A DNA stretch of 64,000 nt, taken from NCBI GenBank assembly GCA_007753675.1, contig CP036432.1, positions 3,570,394 through 3,634,393 on the forward strand, written 5' to 3'. This document shows, one piece after another, positions 34,005-42,544 of this stretch. The notes under the pieces were generated by a model. It was given only the letters and a program-made list of their open reading frames with translations. It did no database searches and had not been told where the DNA came from. The DNA is from Stieleria magnilauensis. Its GTDB lineage: Bacteria > Planctomycetota > Planctomycetia > Pirellulales > Pirellulaceae. Numbering within the stretch: the stretch's first letter is position 1; each line of letters begins with the position of its first letter. The translations under genes were made by a program, and so were the position numbers.

Positions 34005-34556
34005 TCGACGGACTCAAGGCAGCAAATGCTGTCCGCCTGGCTGAATATGTGTCTCAGTGAGAAACACTGACGACACAGGTGGCCCCGGTTCAACACGCGT
34101 TAAAAGACCGCCGGCCACCGCAACTAATGTTCCTTCTCTTCATCGGATTGTACCGAAAGTCAGTCGCCTCGATCTGAGTTGAAACTCAGTTGGAAGCGAT
34201 GCGAGCAACTTGGTTTTTCAAGAGCGATCCCAATCCATCGCACGAACCTGACCGCCTGCCATGCAAATGCAGACGAGATGGCCCGTGCGATCGACGGGGA
34301 ATAGTGGGCCTACTGACATTCCTGACAGTGTGAGCCGATTCACCCACTGAAATCTAACGAACGGGTTGAAACTTGTCGTCCGGTCGCGAAGTGTCTTCAA
34401 AGACCTCGTGCAGCGACAAGCACCAAGGGTTATGAAAGCTGCCTCGCTTCCGGTCATGCACTCTGTGATCGTACCGGTATCTATCATCTATCCAAGTGGG
34501 CCTCTCTCCGGATCACGCTGCTTGCCTGAAAAGCGAATCTGTCGTACCGTCAGGCT
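34005..34556. other. 552-bp region without a convincing gene
   Basis: Short open frames lack RBS and protein character. A GGTGGCC/GGCCACC inverted repeat at about 34078-34119 could be a terminator for the DUF932 cluster. The remainder shows no recognised element. Confidence 0.4.
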
Positions 34557-35453
34557 ATGTCTAAGTCAAAGAGTATTGCGGGAGTCAAATGGCGGCAGGT
34601 AGCGGGTGCTTTTGCTGTTGGTAGCGTCGCGTTTTTAGTGGTCGCTCTCCTACGAGTCGATTGGCTGCTTGCGGCGCTGTTTGGCGGGATGACCAGTGCC
34701 CTGATTGCTCTTGTTTTTCAGTTGTTTCGGACCAGAAACAGCGTCGAACCAGGCTTGCTCGAAACGCCGCTCTATCTCGCTCACGACGCAGAGTTGTTCG
34801 ACCGCTACCGTAAGATCGCTCAACAATTGCTTCGCATTTCCGGCCGTGTTGACCCCAACTTCCGCAAATGTGCTCTGCAATCACTTGATGAATCGATTCA
34901 ACAGATTACCAATATCGGAGACGGGAAGCTCATCTTCAAGGACACCGAGGCATGGCGGATCGTTTACGAGCGTTTGCTCCGAGATCCCAGTGTGATGAAC
35001 TACCGCTCCGTCGCGCTCGTTCGCGACCCAGCTTACTGGCAGGATGGAGCTGGCATGCAAAGCATGCAGTTGAATTTTGAGTTGATTTCAAAGTCGATAC
35101 TGACAATCGAACGAACTGTCATCATTGCCGATAACCACTGGCCATCAGATTCAGATATGCCAGTCGAGTCACTACGACAGTGGATTCACGAACAGTCTGT
35201 GAAAGGCATCTATATTCGGATCGTCCGGGAGTCTGCCCTCGAGTCTGAAGCGGAGCTTGTCCGCGACTTGGGGATCTACGGCATGAGTGCCGTTGGCTAT
35301 CAACAAATGAATCACGACAACCTGCGTACAGCCGAGTTCATGCTTGATTTTGACTTCTCAGCGGTTCGTGCCGCAGAGGGTTGCTGGACCAAGCTAAATG
35401 TTTACGCAGTTCCGTACGAAGAACTACTGGATCAATTTCGATTGGGCGAATAA
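34557..35453 (+). CDS. Membrane-anchored protein of unknown function, partner of the PLP-enzyme-like gene
   Basis: A 298-residue protein with two adjacent N-terminal transmembrane helices (about residues 13-32 and 33-56) and a ~240-residue cytoplasmic domain. The soluble part alternates helices and strands and includes RSVALVRDPAYWQDG, SILTIERTVIIADNHWP, GIYIRIVRES and TAEFMLDFDFSAVRAA. No family is recognised. The next gene starts 23 bp downstream, so the two probably form an operon within the island. Confidence 0.6.
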   Translation: MSKSKSIAGVKWRQVAGAFAVGSVAFLVVALLRVDWLLAALFGGMTSALIALVFQLFRTRNSVEPGLLETPLYLAHDAELFDRYRKIAQQLLRISGRVDPNFRKCALQSLDESIQQITNIGDGKLIFKDTEAWRIVYERLLRDPSVMNYRSVALVRDPAYWQDGAGMQSMQLNFELISKSILTIERTVIIADNHWPSDSDMPVESLRQWIHEQSVKGIYIRIVRESALESEAELVRDLGIYGMSAVGYQQMNHDNLRTAEFMLDFDFSAVRAAEGCWTKLNVYAVPYEELLDQFRLGE

Positions 35454-35476
35454 GATCACCGATCTAACAAACATGG

Positions 35477-36700
35477 GTGGTCGTTTTGTCATTGATTTAC
35501 CTCGATACTGCGAGGCTGGGTCAGGCCTGCCCACAAGCATCCCAAGCCCAGCTTGATTTTTGTCGGCTCTCTGCCGAAGACCCCTCCATGTACTGCGAGC
35601 AGTTCTTTCGCGATGGAACTGTGGATTGGTCCGAAGACAAGCGATTAGTTTTTCCGTCCCTAGCTCATTGGCACGGGCTGCGGACATTCAAAACGCAGAT
35701 TGCCAGACGTTTCGGTGTCTCCTCACCGGAATTCGTGCTTTTGGCGAATCGCTCTGCACAGCTTGTTCGACTCGCAGCACGGCTGATGTTCCGCAAATGT
35801 CGAAACGTACTTACGACCGACTTAAACTGGCCATCGTGGCAGAACATCGTTTGCGATGAAGCAGTTCGATGTGGTCAGCGACTCACGAACAGCCAAATTA
35901 CTCCGTTAGTGTTTTCTGATCAGGCTAGTGCCGATGACGTCAACGAACGACTTGCTCAGGCGTTCACTGAAAATGGATGCGACGGTGTCTTTCTGCCTGC
36001 GGTTACCAATCTCGGTGTTCGGCTGGATACTTCGTCCCTACTAGCCAAGCTCAAAGCGAATGGCGGTTTGCGGTTTGCCATGATTGATTCGGCCCAGAGT
36101 TTTTGTCATATCGCAAGCCCGGCCCCTTTGCCGTTTGCAGACTTCACGATTGCTGGTTGTCACAAGTGGTTGCGAGGATCGCTGCCACTGGGACTTGGAA
36201 TTTGCGGACGCTCCATCGTTGCTGAGCAATTTCGCGATATGCTTGCATCTACGCCGTCTTTGTTTGGGATCGATGATCCTCTCCTACGGTTCTCTGAGCA
36301 AATCGAACATCAAGCGGTAGATCGGTATTCAGAGACAGTTAACGTGACACCACTGTTTTCCGGCAACGCGGCCATCGTAGCGACGGACTCTGGTGAAGCC
36401 ATTGTTGCCAAACAGGCATGCAAGCGAACAGCAAATGCAGAACTGATCCGTAAGTCAGTCCCCACCCGGCTGTGGCAACCGGTGGAAACCGATACCTCGA
36501 TGAATTCCGGCATCGTCCTACTTCAATCAAAAAGCCATAACATAGTTCGCAGCGAACCGAACGTCGTGCGTTCAAAGTTCCTTGAGAAGAGAGTCGCAAT
36601 CAGCGCTTACAAAGGTGGTCTCGTCAGGCTGTCGGCACCTGAGTCGATCGACTGCCAGATGATTGAATCACTTCAAGATGCACTGGTAAGCGTTGCATGA
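35477..36700 (+). CDS. Class-V aminotransferase/cysteine-desulfurase-like PLP protein
   Basis: The protein has up to 407 residues from GTG 35477; a slightly later start is possible. The opening YLDTARLGQ matches the YLDxAxxG start of class-V aminotransferases. The PLP site shows AMIDSAQSF (Asp204, Gln207) and GCHKWLRG with the Schiff-base Lys230. No conserved catalytic Cys loop typical of cysteine desulfurases is evident, so an aminotransferase, kynureninase-like or lyase reaction is possible. The neighbours (a membrane-anchored protein and an integrase) do not indicate a metabolic pathway. Confidence 0.75.
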   Translation: MVVLSLIYLDTARLGQACPQASQAQLDFCRLSAEDPSMYCEQFFRDGTVDWSEDKRLVFPSLAHWHGLRTFKTQIARRFGVSSPEFVLLANRSAQLVRLAARLMFRKCRNVLTTDLNWPSWQNIVCDEAVRCGQRLTNSQITPLVFSDQASADDVNERLAQAFTENGCDGVFLPAVTNLGVRLDTSSLLAKLKANGGLRFAMIDSAQSFCHIASPAPLPFADFTIAGCHKWLRGSLPLGLGICGRSIVAEQFRDMLASTPSLFGIDDPLLRFSEQIEHQAVDRYSETVNVTPLFSGNAAIVATDSGEAIVAKQACKRTANAELIRKSVPTRLWQPVETDTSMNSGIVLLQSKSHNIVRSEPNVVRSKFLEKRVAISAYKGGLVRLSAPESIDCQMIESLQDALVSVA

Positions 36701-36977
36701 TGGCGTCCACGAAGCTGGCTTTTGCTCCAGTTCTCGAAGAGTTGGCCAGCAACGTGGCAACTTCATGTCCATTCAACCGAACACTTGATGGGACTAGCAA
36801 ATAATCGGTGTCGCATGCCGATCAAAACGCTTCGACCTGTTGAAAAAATAGTGCATGACAAAGGACGTTATTGTGCGCTATTGTGGAAGCTGGTCAAAAC
36901 TCACCGGAGCGTAATAGATGATCAGCCAAGTGTGTGAATTGGCTGCTGGGAATGGCAAACAAGCATTCGGATAGGCA

Positions 36978-37991
36978 TTGAAGCAAGCAGTTAACAAAAC
37001 AAATGCTCGCTACGGCGAACAAACGCAGTTCGCGAATCTGGCACCAGCGACTGTCACGAAATGTGATAGCCCTCTCCCCGTTCTTATCGAGAATTCCGGT
37101 TCAGCCGCACAGTTCGCGTGGGAGGAATTCATTTACGGCAAGATTCGCAATCCTCACACGCGAGCAGCCTACGAGAGAGCGATTCGACAGTTCTTGAGTC
37201 ACTGTCATGCTTTGGACAAACAGCTTCCCACAGTTTCACCACGAGACGTCGGTAGCTATCTGGATCAGCGGGACTATGCACCGGCAACCAAGAAACTGCA
37301 CCTGTCGGCTATTCGTCACTTCTTCGATACGCTTGTCACACGGCACGTCGTCGTGTTGAATCCCGCCCACTCAGTGCGCAGTGAACGGCTTCAGGTTGTT
37401 GAAGGAAAAACGCCGGAGATTACCGTTCCACAGGCTCGCAGGCTCATGTGGTCACTTAACAAGACACACGTAGTCGAGCTACGGGATCGCGCAATAATCG
37501 CCATCATGATTTACACTGCGGCTCGCGTCGGAGCCGTTGCGTCGCTTCGACGCGGCGACTTTTACGACCTTGGCGACCAGTATTGCCTGAGGTTCGCCGA
37601 GAAAGGTGGCAAGTCACAAGAGATTCCGGTTCGCCACGACTTGCAGAAATTCATCTTCGACTACCTCACGGAAGGTGGAATGGAATACGCTGACAAGTCC
37701 AAGCCTTTGTTTCGTACGACAATCCGAAAGACCAAGAAGCTCACACAGAACGCCATGACCGCAGGCGACATGGCTCGGATGGTGAAGCGGAGGCTTCGTA
37801 AAGCGTCCCTCCCCGCTAGACTCTCGCCACATTCGTTCCGAGTTGCAACCATTACTGACTTGCTCAGCCAGGGCGTCCCGCTCGAAGTTGTTCAAAACCT
37901 CGCGGGGCACGCCGATCCTCGAACAACGAGACTGTACGATCGGCGGCAACACAAAGTGACTCGCAACATCGTTGAACGCATCTCAATTTGA
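36978..37991 (+). CDS. Tyrosine recombinase/phage-type integrase
   Basis: A 337-residue protein from TTG 36978, the only start that gives a full SAM-like N-terminal domain. The core-binding domain spans residues ~45-130. The catalytic set is Arg183 (TAARVGAV), Lys209 or Lys212 (EKGGKSQ), His285-x2-Arg288 (SPHSFRVAT), His311 (LAGHADPRTT) and Tyr320 (RLYDRR), all present. It should catalyse site-specific integration/excision. Its position at the right end of an accessory region (18-38 kb) suggests it mobilises that island. No tRNA was found next to it. Confidence 0.92.
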   Translation: MKQAVNKTNARYGEQTQFANLAPATVTKCDSPLPVLIENSGSAAQFAWEEFIYGKIRNPHTRAAYERAIRQFLSHCHALDKQLPTVSPRDVGSYLDQRDYAPATKKLHLSAIRHFFDTLVTRHVVVLNPAHSVRSERLQVVEGKTPEITVPQARRLMWSLNKTHVVELRDRAIIAIMIYTAARVGAVASLRRGDFYDLGDQYCLRFAEKGGKSQEIPVRHDLQKFIFDYLTEGGMEYADKSKPLFRTTIRKTKKLTQNAMTAGDMARMVKRRLRKASLPARLSPHSFRVATITDLLSQGVPLEVVQNLAGHADPRTTRLYDRRQHKVTRNIVERISI

Positions 37992-38279
37992 GGGAGATCC
38001 TGTCTTCTTGGTTGGTCTTCAGCCCGATTCTCGTTGTAACCATCGGGTGATCCCTGGTCCAATTTCAACTGCCGATTCCATATTCTCTCGCCTTAGGTTT
38101 TTGTGGCCGCCAAAGCGAGCGCTCGGTCGTCGTCGCATAAGGTATTGCAGACCAGAACAATTTTGCCTTGGCCTTCATGAATGACTTTTCCTGCCTCAGG
38201 CCCTAAGCCACGAAGTCCTTGTTCAATACGTTTTTCGATTGACTGCCGAAATGATTTCAAGAGGTCGTCCCAATAGTAA

Positions 38280-38348
38280 CAAGGGCGGCGCGCCCACCAA
38301 ACAAGTCTGCGAAGTTCAGACGTAACCTGATGTAGAACGCCGCCCTTG
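38280..38348. repeat. Inverted repeat downstream of the integrase
   Basis: CAAGGGCGGCG at 38280-38290 and its exact complement CGCCGCCCTTG at 38338-38348, with a 47-nt interior. It lies ~290 bp past the integrase stop and just before the convergent lipoprotein gene. It could be a bidirectional terminator or part of an attachment region. The remaining 37992-38403 interval shows nothing else. Confidence 0.5.
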
Positions 38349-38403
38349 AGGGGTCACGGCTGCGTCTTGTTTTATGGGGGAGTCACGGAGCTTGCTGCGT
38401 CGC

Positions 38404-38856
38404 CTACTTGTTCAACTTGGCAAGGTACTTCTCAGGATCAGCGAGCAATTTGTCTTTGCATCCATCGCAGCAAATCCACACCGACTGGCCGTTGACATCG
38501 ACCTTCTCCGGGGCTCCCATGACGCCGAGCATTTCGCCGCTGACCGGACAAAAGTGTTGCTTCATCGCGGATTTGCGATCCTCTTCAGGCAGGTTGGCGA
38601 GTGCATCCATCATCTTGTCCATGTCGGACTTGGCCGCAGGGATTTCCTCGGCACCCTGCGGTGCGCTGTGGGCTAAGTGATCATGACCATCCATGTCGTG
38701 TCCGTCGTGATCCATATTGTTGTGATCCATCTCGGCCGCCGCCGGGGCCGTCGCTTCACCGTCCGTTTCAGTTACGTCGGAGGGATTGCAACCAACCAAG
38801 CCGAAGAAGAGAATCGCCATCGCGGCGGTCGGAAGGGTCCATTTGACAAAAGGCAT
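38404..38856 (-). CDS. Lipoprotein with His-rich linker and YHS/TRASH-like metal-binding domain
   Basis: The protein has 150 residues from ATG 38856; the frame extends upstream but the signal peptide starts here. The N-terminal lipoprotein signal ends in FFGLVGC, so Cys is lipidated. A His/Asp/Met-rich stretch (about residues 42-66, MDHNNMDHDGHDMDGHDH) can bind Cu or Zn. The C-terminal domain has HFCPVSGEM and WICCDGCKDKLLADPEKYL, a CxxC-type YHS/TRASH metal-binding fold. It probably works with the neighbouring Cus-type efflux system as a periplasmic metal buffer or chaperone. Confidence 0.8.
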   Translation of the reverse strand: MPFVKWTLPTAAMAILFFGLVGCNPSDVTETDGEATAPAAAEMDHNNMDHDGHDMDGHDHLAHSAPQGAEEIPAAKSDMDKMMDALANLPEEDRKSAMKQHFCPVSGEMLGVMGAPEKVDVNGQSVWICCDGCKDKLLADPEKYLAKLNK

Positions 38857-39133
38857 TGTGTCAGGCTCCAGGCATGGAAATGAATGATTCGGATTTCTCG
38901 ATCGGTTGCTTGGATGCTCGCAACCACTGCGTTCTTCACGAGATTTGCTGAAATTTTGAAAACAGCCTGAGCCATCAAGACGTTTCTCGCAAAATCGAGG
39001 TAAATCGCGAAGAAACCGGCACGACATCGCATCAAAGATTTGTCAGATAACCCGTGCCCGAGCGTTTTGCACCGCGTTGGGCCTGCGCCCCATTTTTTTG
39101 GCGCTGGATGTGCGCAGCCCAAGGCAAGTGATA

Positions 39134-40000
39134 ATGAACTGCACCGAAATCCGAGAACTGCTCTCGCCCTACTACGACGGCGAACTGCCGAGCGACACAC
39201 TCGTGACCGTTGCTAAGCACGCAAGAGGATGTGCTTCCTGCGCCGAAGCGTTGGCTGGATACGGGAGATTGAGTAAGTCGTTCTCGGCAGCTCCGGTCGG
39301 GGCTGTTTCCGAGAATGTCTGGGCGAAGATCGTCGACGAGTTGGATCGGCCCAGTGAGATACGAGAGAAGTCGAAAGTCCTGGCGCCTTCCGCTACTGCG
39401 GAGACTGGGCGGTTTCGGCTGAGTCGGGCGACCTTTCAGCGGCTGGCCATTGCAGCCTCGATGCTAATCGTTTTCGGATTGAGCGTCTGGCTTCGCCGTC
39501 AGGATTCCATGACCGACATGCACGATGGCCATGCAGCAGAATTCGTAGCGACGATGGATCACTACCTGGAGATTCTGCCAGAGAATCCAGACCAAGCGGA
39601 GCAGTTCTTGCTGGATAAGTACGACGGTAAGGTGGTTGCGCTAGAGCAGGCCATTCGCTTGGTGGGCTATCGTCCGAAGGTCGCCGATGGACTCCCCGAG
39701 GGATATACATTGGCGTCGACCAGCGTGTTGAAGATGCCTTGCTGCACATGTGTGAAAGCGGTTTGTAAGCGAACAGACGGGTCAACGCTCGTTCTGTTTG
39801 AGCATGAGGACAAGAAAGCAGATTGGTTTGGTACTCGTCCCACAAGCATGGCGATGTGCGGCGATGAAAATTGCTGTCTCGTTGATTTAGGTTCAAGTAT
39901 CGCGGCAACTTGGCAAGCGGGTACTCGAAGCGTGACGGCTGTGGGAGCGCGAGATCAAACCGAGGTCGCGTCATTGGTAAATTGGTTCAAGAAAACTTAG
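39134..40000 (+). CDS. Anti-sigma-factor-like zf-HC2 membrane protein with Cys-rich C-terminal domain (copy 1)
   Basis: The protein has 288 residues from ATG 39134. The N-terminal zinc-binding anti-sigma domain has Cys3, His29, Cys33 and Cys36 (MNCTEIREL ... HARGCASC). One transmembrane helix lies at about 103-120. The periplasmic domain contains GYRPKVADGLPEGY and a Cys cluster (Cys203, 204, 206, 211, then 242, 247, 248) that could bind metal. No ECF sigma gene is adjacent. A close paralogue lies at 55038-55850. Position directly upstream of cusB/cusA suggests metal-responsive control. Confidence 0.82.
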   Translation: MNCTEIRELLSPYYDGELPSDTLVTVAKHARGCASCAEALAGYGRLSKSFSAAPVGAVSENVWAKIVDELDRPSEIREKSKVLAPSATAETGRFRLSRATFQRLAIAASMLIVFGLSVWLRRQDSMTDMHDGHAAEFVATMDHYLEILPENPDQAEQFLLDKYDGKVVALEQAIRLVGYRPKVADGLPEGYTLASTSVLKMPCCTCVKAVCKRTDGSTLVLFEHEDKKADWFGTRPTSMAMCGDENCCLVDLGSSIAATWQAGTRSVTAVGARDQTEVASLVNWFKKT

Positions 40001-40011
40001 TGGAGGAGTGA

Positions 40012-40113
40012 GGAGTTGGGAGTGACGTAGATAGTCCTGTCTCCCAACTCCCCACTCCCCACCACTCCCAGCTCCCAGCTCCCAACTCCCAACTCCCAAC
40101 TCCCAACTCCAAC
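40012..40113. repeat. Polypyrimidine heptamer repeat and hairpin upstream of the cusB-like gene
   Basis: A perfect 11-bp inverted repeat (GGAGTTGGGAG at 40012-40022, CTCCCAACTCC at 40041-40051) is followed by repeated CTCCCA(A/G) heptamers up to about 40113, just before the adaptor gene. It may terminate the anti-sigma transcript or slip during replication. Confidence 0.7.
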
Positions 40114-40127
40114 TGGGAAACAACGGT

Positions 40128-42491
40128 ATGAAAGACTTTTTCAAACGACTCTTCACACAAGCTTGGTTTCTACAAGCGATTGCGTTTCTGGCAATTGGCT
40201 TTACAGCGGCTTGGTGGCTGCGTGGACCAAGTGGGGCTCCGCAATCGTTGCCAGCGACCGATGTGTCGAGCACCGATGCCGACAAAGCGACGATATGGAC
40301 GTGCAGCATGCACCCGCAGATCAGGCGTGATGGTCCCGGTGATTGTCCGATCTGTGGTATGGATTTGGTGCCGGTCAAAAAATCCTCCGGAGGTATCCGC
40401 ACCGTTTCGATCAGCGCGAATGTTCAGAAGCTAATGAACGTGCAAACGGTGCCCGTCGGAAGGAAATATGTGACTGCAGATGTCCGCATGGTCGGGAAGA
40501 TTGACTATGACGAAACGCGTCTCGCGTATATCACCGCATGGGTATCAGGTCGTCTGGATCGTCTCTACGTCGACTTTACCGGGGTCGAGGTCAAGAAGGG
40601 CGACCACATGGTCTACATCTATAGCGAGGAGCTTTATACCGCACAGCAGGAACTGATCGCGGCACTTGAATCCAATGCCAGTCGCCCGTCCTCGCGGTTC
40701 GTCAAGCCGATCGACCTAGCAGAGTCGGCGAGAGAGAAATTGCGTTTATTGGGGATCACCGAAGAACAGATTCAGGAAATCGAACAGCGTGGCAAGCCCA
40801 ATGAGCACATCACGATCTATTCTCCGGTCGGCGGCATTGTCATCGAAAAACTGCGGCAGGAAGGCGACCGCGTTCGCACAGGCGATCGCATCTATACCGT
40901 TGCTGACCTAAGCCAATTATGGGTGCAGATGGATGCCTATGAATCAGACCTCGCTTGGCTCCGATACGGCCAAGAAGTCGAATTCACGACGGAAGCCTAC
41001 CCCGGTGAGGTTTTCAAAGGACGTGTGGCGTTCATTGACCCAGTTCTGAACAAAGACACGCGGACCGTGAAAGTGCGTGTGAACGTCTCGAACGAAGATG
41101 GTCGTCTAAAACCAGAGATGTTTGTTCGTGCAGTGGTTCGGTCGAAGATCGCATCGGGCGGGCGTGTTTTAGACGCTTCGTTGGCCGGGAAATGGATCAG
41201 TCCAATGCACCCCGAGATTGTCAAAAATGAGCCGGGCGATTGTGACGTTTGCGGAATGCCATTAGTTCGTGCGGAATCGCTTGGCTACGTCACAGCGGAA
41301 CCAAGCGATGCGGCGAAGCCGTTAGTGATTCCCGTATCCGCCGCGTTGCTGACGGGAACGAGAGCCATCGTTTACGTACAAATCCCCAATGCCGAAGTGC
41401 CGACTTACGAAGGACGTGAAATTGTGCTCGGCCCGCGAGCTGGTGACTACTACCTCGTCAAAACGGGGCTCGAAGAAGGCGAATTGGTTGTGACTAACGG
41501 CAACTTCAAACTCGACAGCGCACTGCAAATATCGGCCAAGCCATCGATGATGACGCCCGATGGCGGAGGTGGGGGAGGAGCTCACAATCACGGTGGTGAT
41601 GCGATGCCGAAGGGGAAGGACGCTGAAATGACGGACCATTCAGCAATGTCACTTCCGCCGCAGGTGAAAGCACAAATGGTGGCTCTTCTTGATTCGGTGC
41701 AAGCAATCGAGAAGGCGATTGAAGAAGCTGAACCGCAAAAGATTCGCGAGGCGTTCGCGTCGCTGGGACAGCAGGTTGCGGCGGTCAACGGAATAGCGTT
41801 GATGGGGGACATGGCGGCGCAGTGGGAAGAGTTTGCGATGTTGCTACGAAATGACTCGGTTGAAGGCGAGAGCATCAAGTCGTTGCGGGATGCCGACCGT
41901 GTGTACCTGGTCACAAAAGATCACGCGAAGCGATTCCAGACGATGTTTGGGGTTCCTCATCCAAAGCATGAAATGCCAGTCGAAACGCTCGACGTGCCGG
42001 TGGCGTTCCGCCAGCAACTTGATCGACTCTTATCGCCCTACTTGGCGATCGGCGAAGGGCTCGCGTCGGATGACTTGGGTGCTGCCACGACTGGCGTCGA
42101 TCAGTTGCATCGAGCAATGAACTCGATCGACAGTAGGAGCATTGACGCCGCAGTCGGTAAGCGATGGCAGGCGGAGCAGAAGAGCTTGTCCTCAATCACG
42201 GGGCGACTATCGAGAGCCAATGATTTGACTTCCATGCGTTCGGCGTTTGCATTGCTTTCTGACGAAATGCTGACGATCCAGCGGACGTTCAGTTTCCAGA
42301 GTGCAAATCAATTGTTCGAGTTGCACTGTCCAATGGCGTTCGATGGACGCGGGGCGACATGGCTTCAAACCAGTGACGCCGTGCGCAATCCTTACTATGG
42401 CGGGTCGATGCTCAAGTGTGCTGATCGAGTAGAAAAGTTGGTAGTGGAGGAGGTGGGAGGTGGGGGTAGAGCGGAACCTCATCAGCACTAA
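40128..42491 (+). CDS. CusB-like RND efflux periplasmic adaptor with two heavy-metal-binding modules
   Basis: A 787-residue protein, nearly twice the usual ~400 for CusB. One N-terminal signal/anchor helix (about 14-33) is followed by a heavy-metal-binding module WTCSMHPQIRRDGPGDCPICGMDL (around residues 57-80, listed by its Met/Cys/His positions). The membrane-fusion core spans about 90-345. A second metal-binding module (WISPMHPEI ... GDCDVCGMPL) lies near residue 350, with further barrel elements after it. A His-rich GGAHNHGGD stretch and a DUF3347-like helical domain (about 505-780) with LHCPMAF complete it. It should link the CusA-like pump to an outer-membrane channel. It is followed by cusA-like after 53 bp. 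Confidence 0.9.
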   Translation: MKDFFKRLFTQAWFLQAIAFLAIGFTAAWWLRGPSGAPQSLPATDVSSTDADKATIWTCSMHPQIRRDGPGDCPICGMDLVPVKKSSGGIRTVSISANVQKLMNVQTVPVGRKYVTADVRMVGKIDYDETRLAYITAWVSGRLDRLYVDFTGVEVKKGDHMVYIYSEELYTAQQELIAALESNASRPSSRFVKPIDLAESAREKLRLLGITEEQIQEIEQRGKPNEHITIYSPVGGIVIEKLRQEGDRVRTGDRIYTVADLSQLWVQMDAYESDLAWLRYGQEVEFTTEAYPGEVFKGRVAFIDPVLNKDTRTVKVRVNVSNEDGRLKPEMFVRAVVRSKIASGGRVLDASLAGKWISPMHPEIVKNEPGDCDVCGMPLVRAESLGYVTAEPSDAAKPLVIPVSAALLTGTRAIVYVQIPNAEVPTYEGREIVLGPRAGDYYLVKTGLEEGELVVTNGNFKLDSALQISAKPSMMTPDGGGGGGAHNHGGDAMPKGKDAEMTDHSAMSLPPQVKAQMVALLDSVQAIEKAIEEAEPQKIREAFASLGQQVAAVNGIALMGDMAAQWEEFAMLLRNDSVEGESIKSLRDADRVYLVTKDHAKRFQTMFGVPHPKHEMPVETLDVPVAFRQQLDRLLSPYLAIGEGLASDDLGAATTGVDQLHRAMNSIDSRSIDAAVGKRWQAEQKSLSSITGRLSRANDLTSMRSAFALLSDEMLTIQRTFSFQSANQLFELHCPMAFDGRGATWLQTSDAVRNPYYGGSMLKCADRVEKLVVEEVGGGGRAEPHQH

Positions 42492-42494
42492 CCG

Positions 42495-42541
42495 TTCCCA
42501 ACTTTTCAACTCCCAACTCCTCCACTCCAAGCTCCCAACTA
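42495..42541. repeat. Short polypyrimidine tract between cusB-like and cusA-like genes
   Basis: CTCCCAACT-type heptamers like those at 40040-40113 recur here (TTCCCAAC, CTCCCAACTCC, GCTCCCAACT), so the adaptor gene is bracketed by the same simple repeat. Confidence 0.6.
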
Positions 42542-42544
42542 AAA

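Noticed and set aside
36722-36937. 71-residue protein before the integrase
   Set aside because: No RBS or family; probably noncoding leader sequence.
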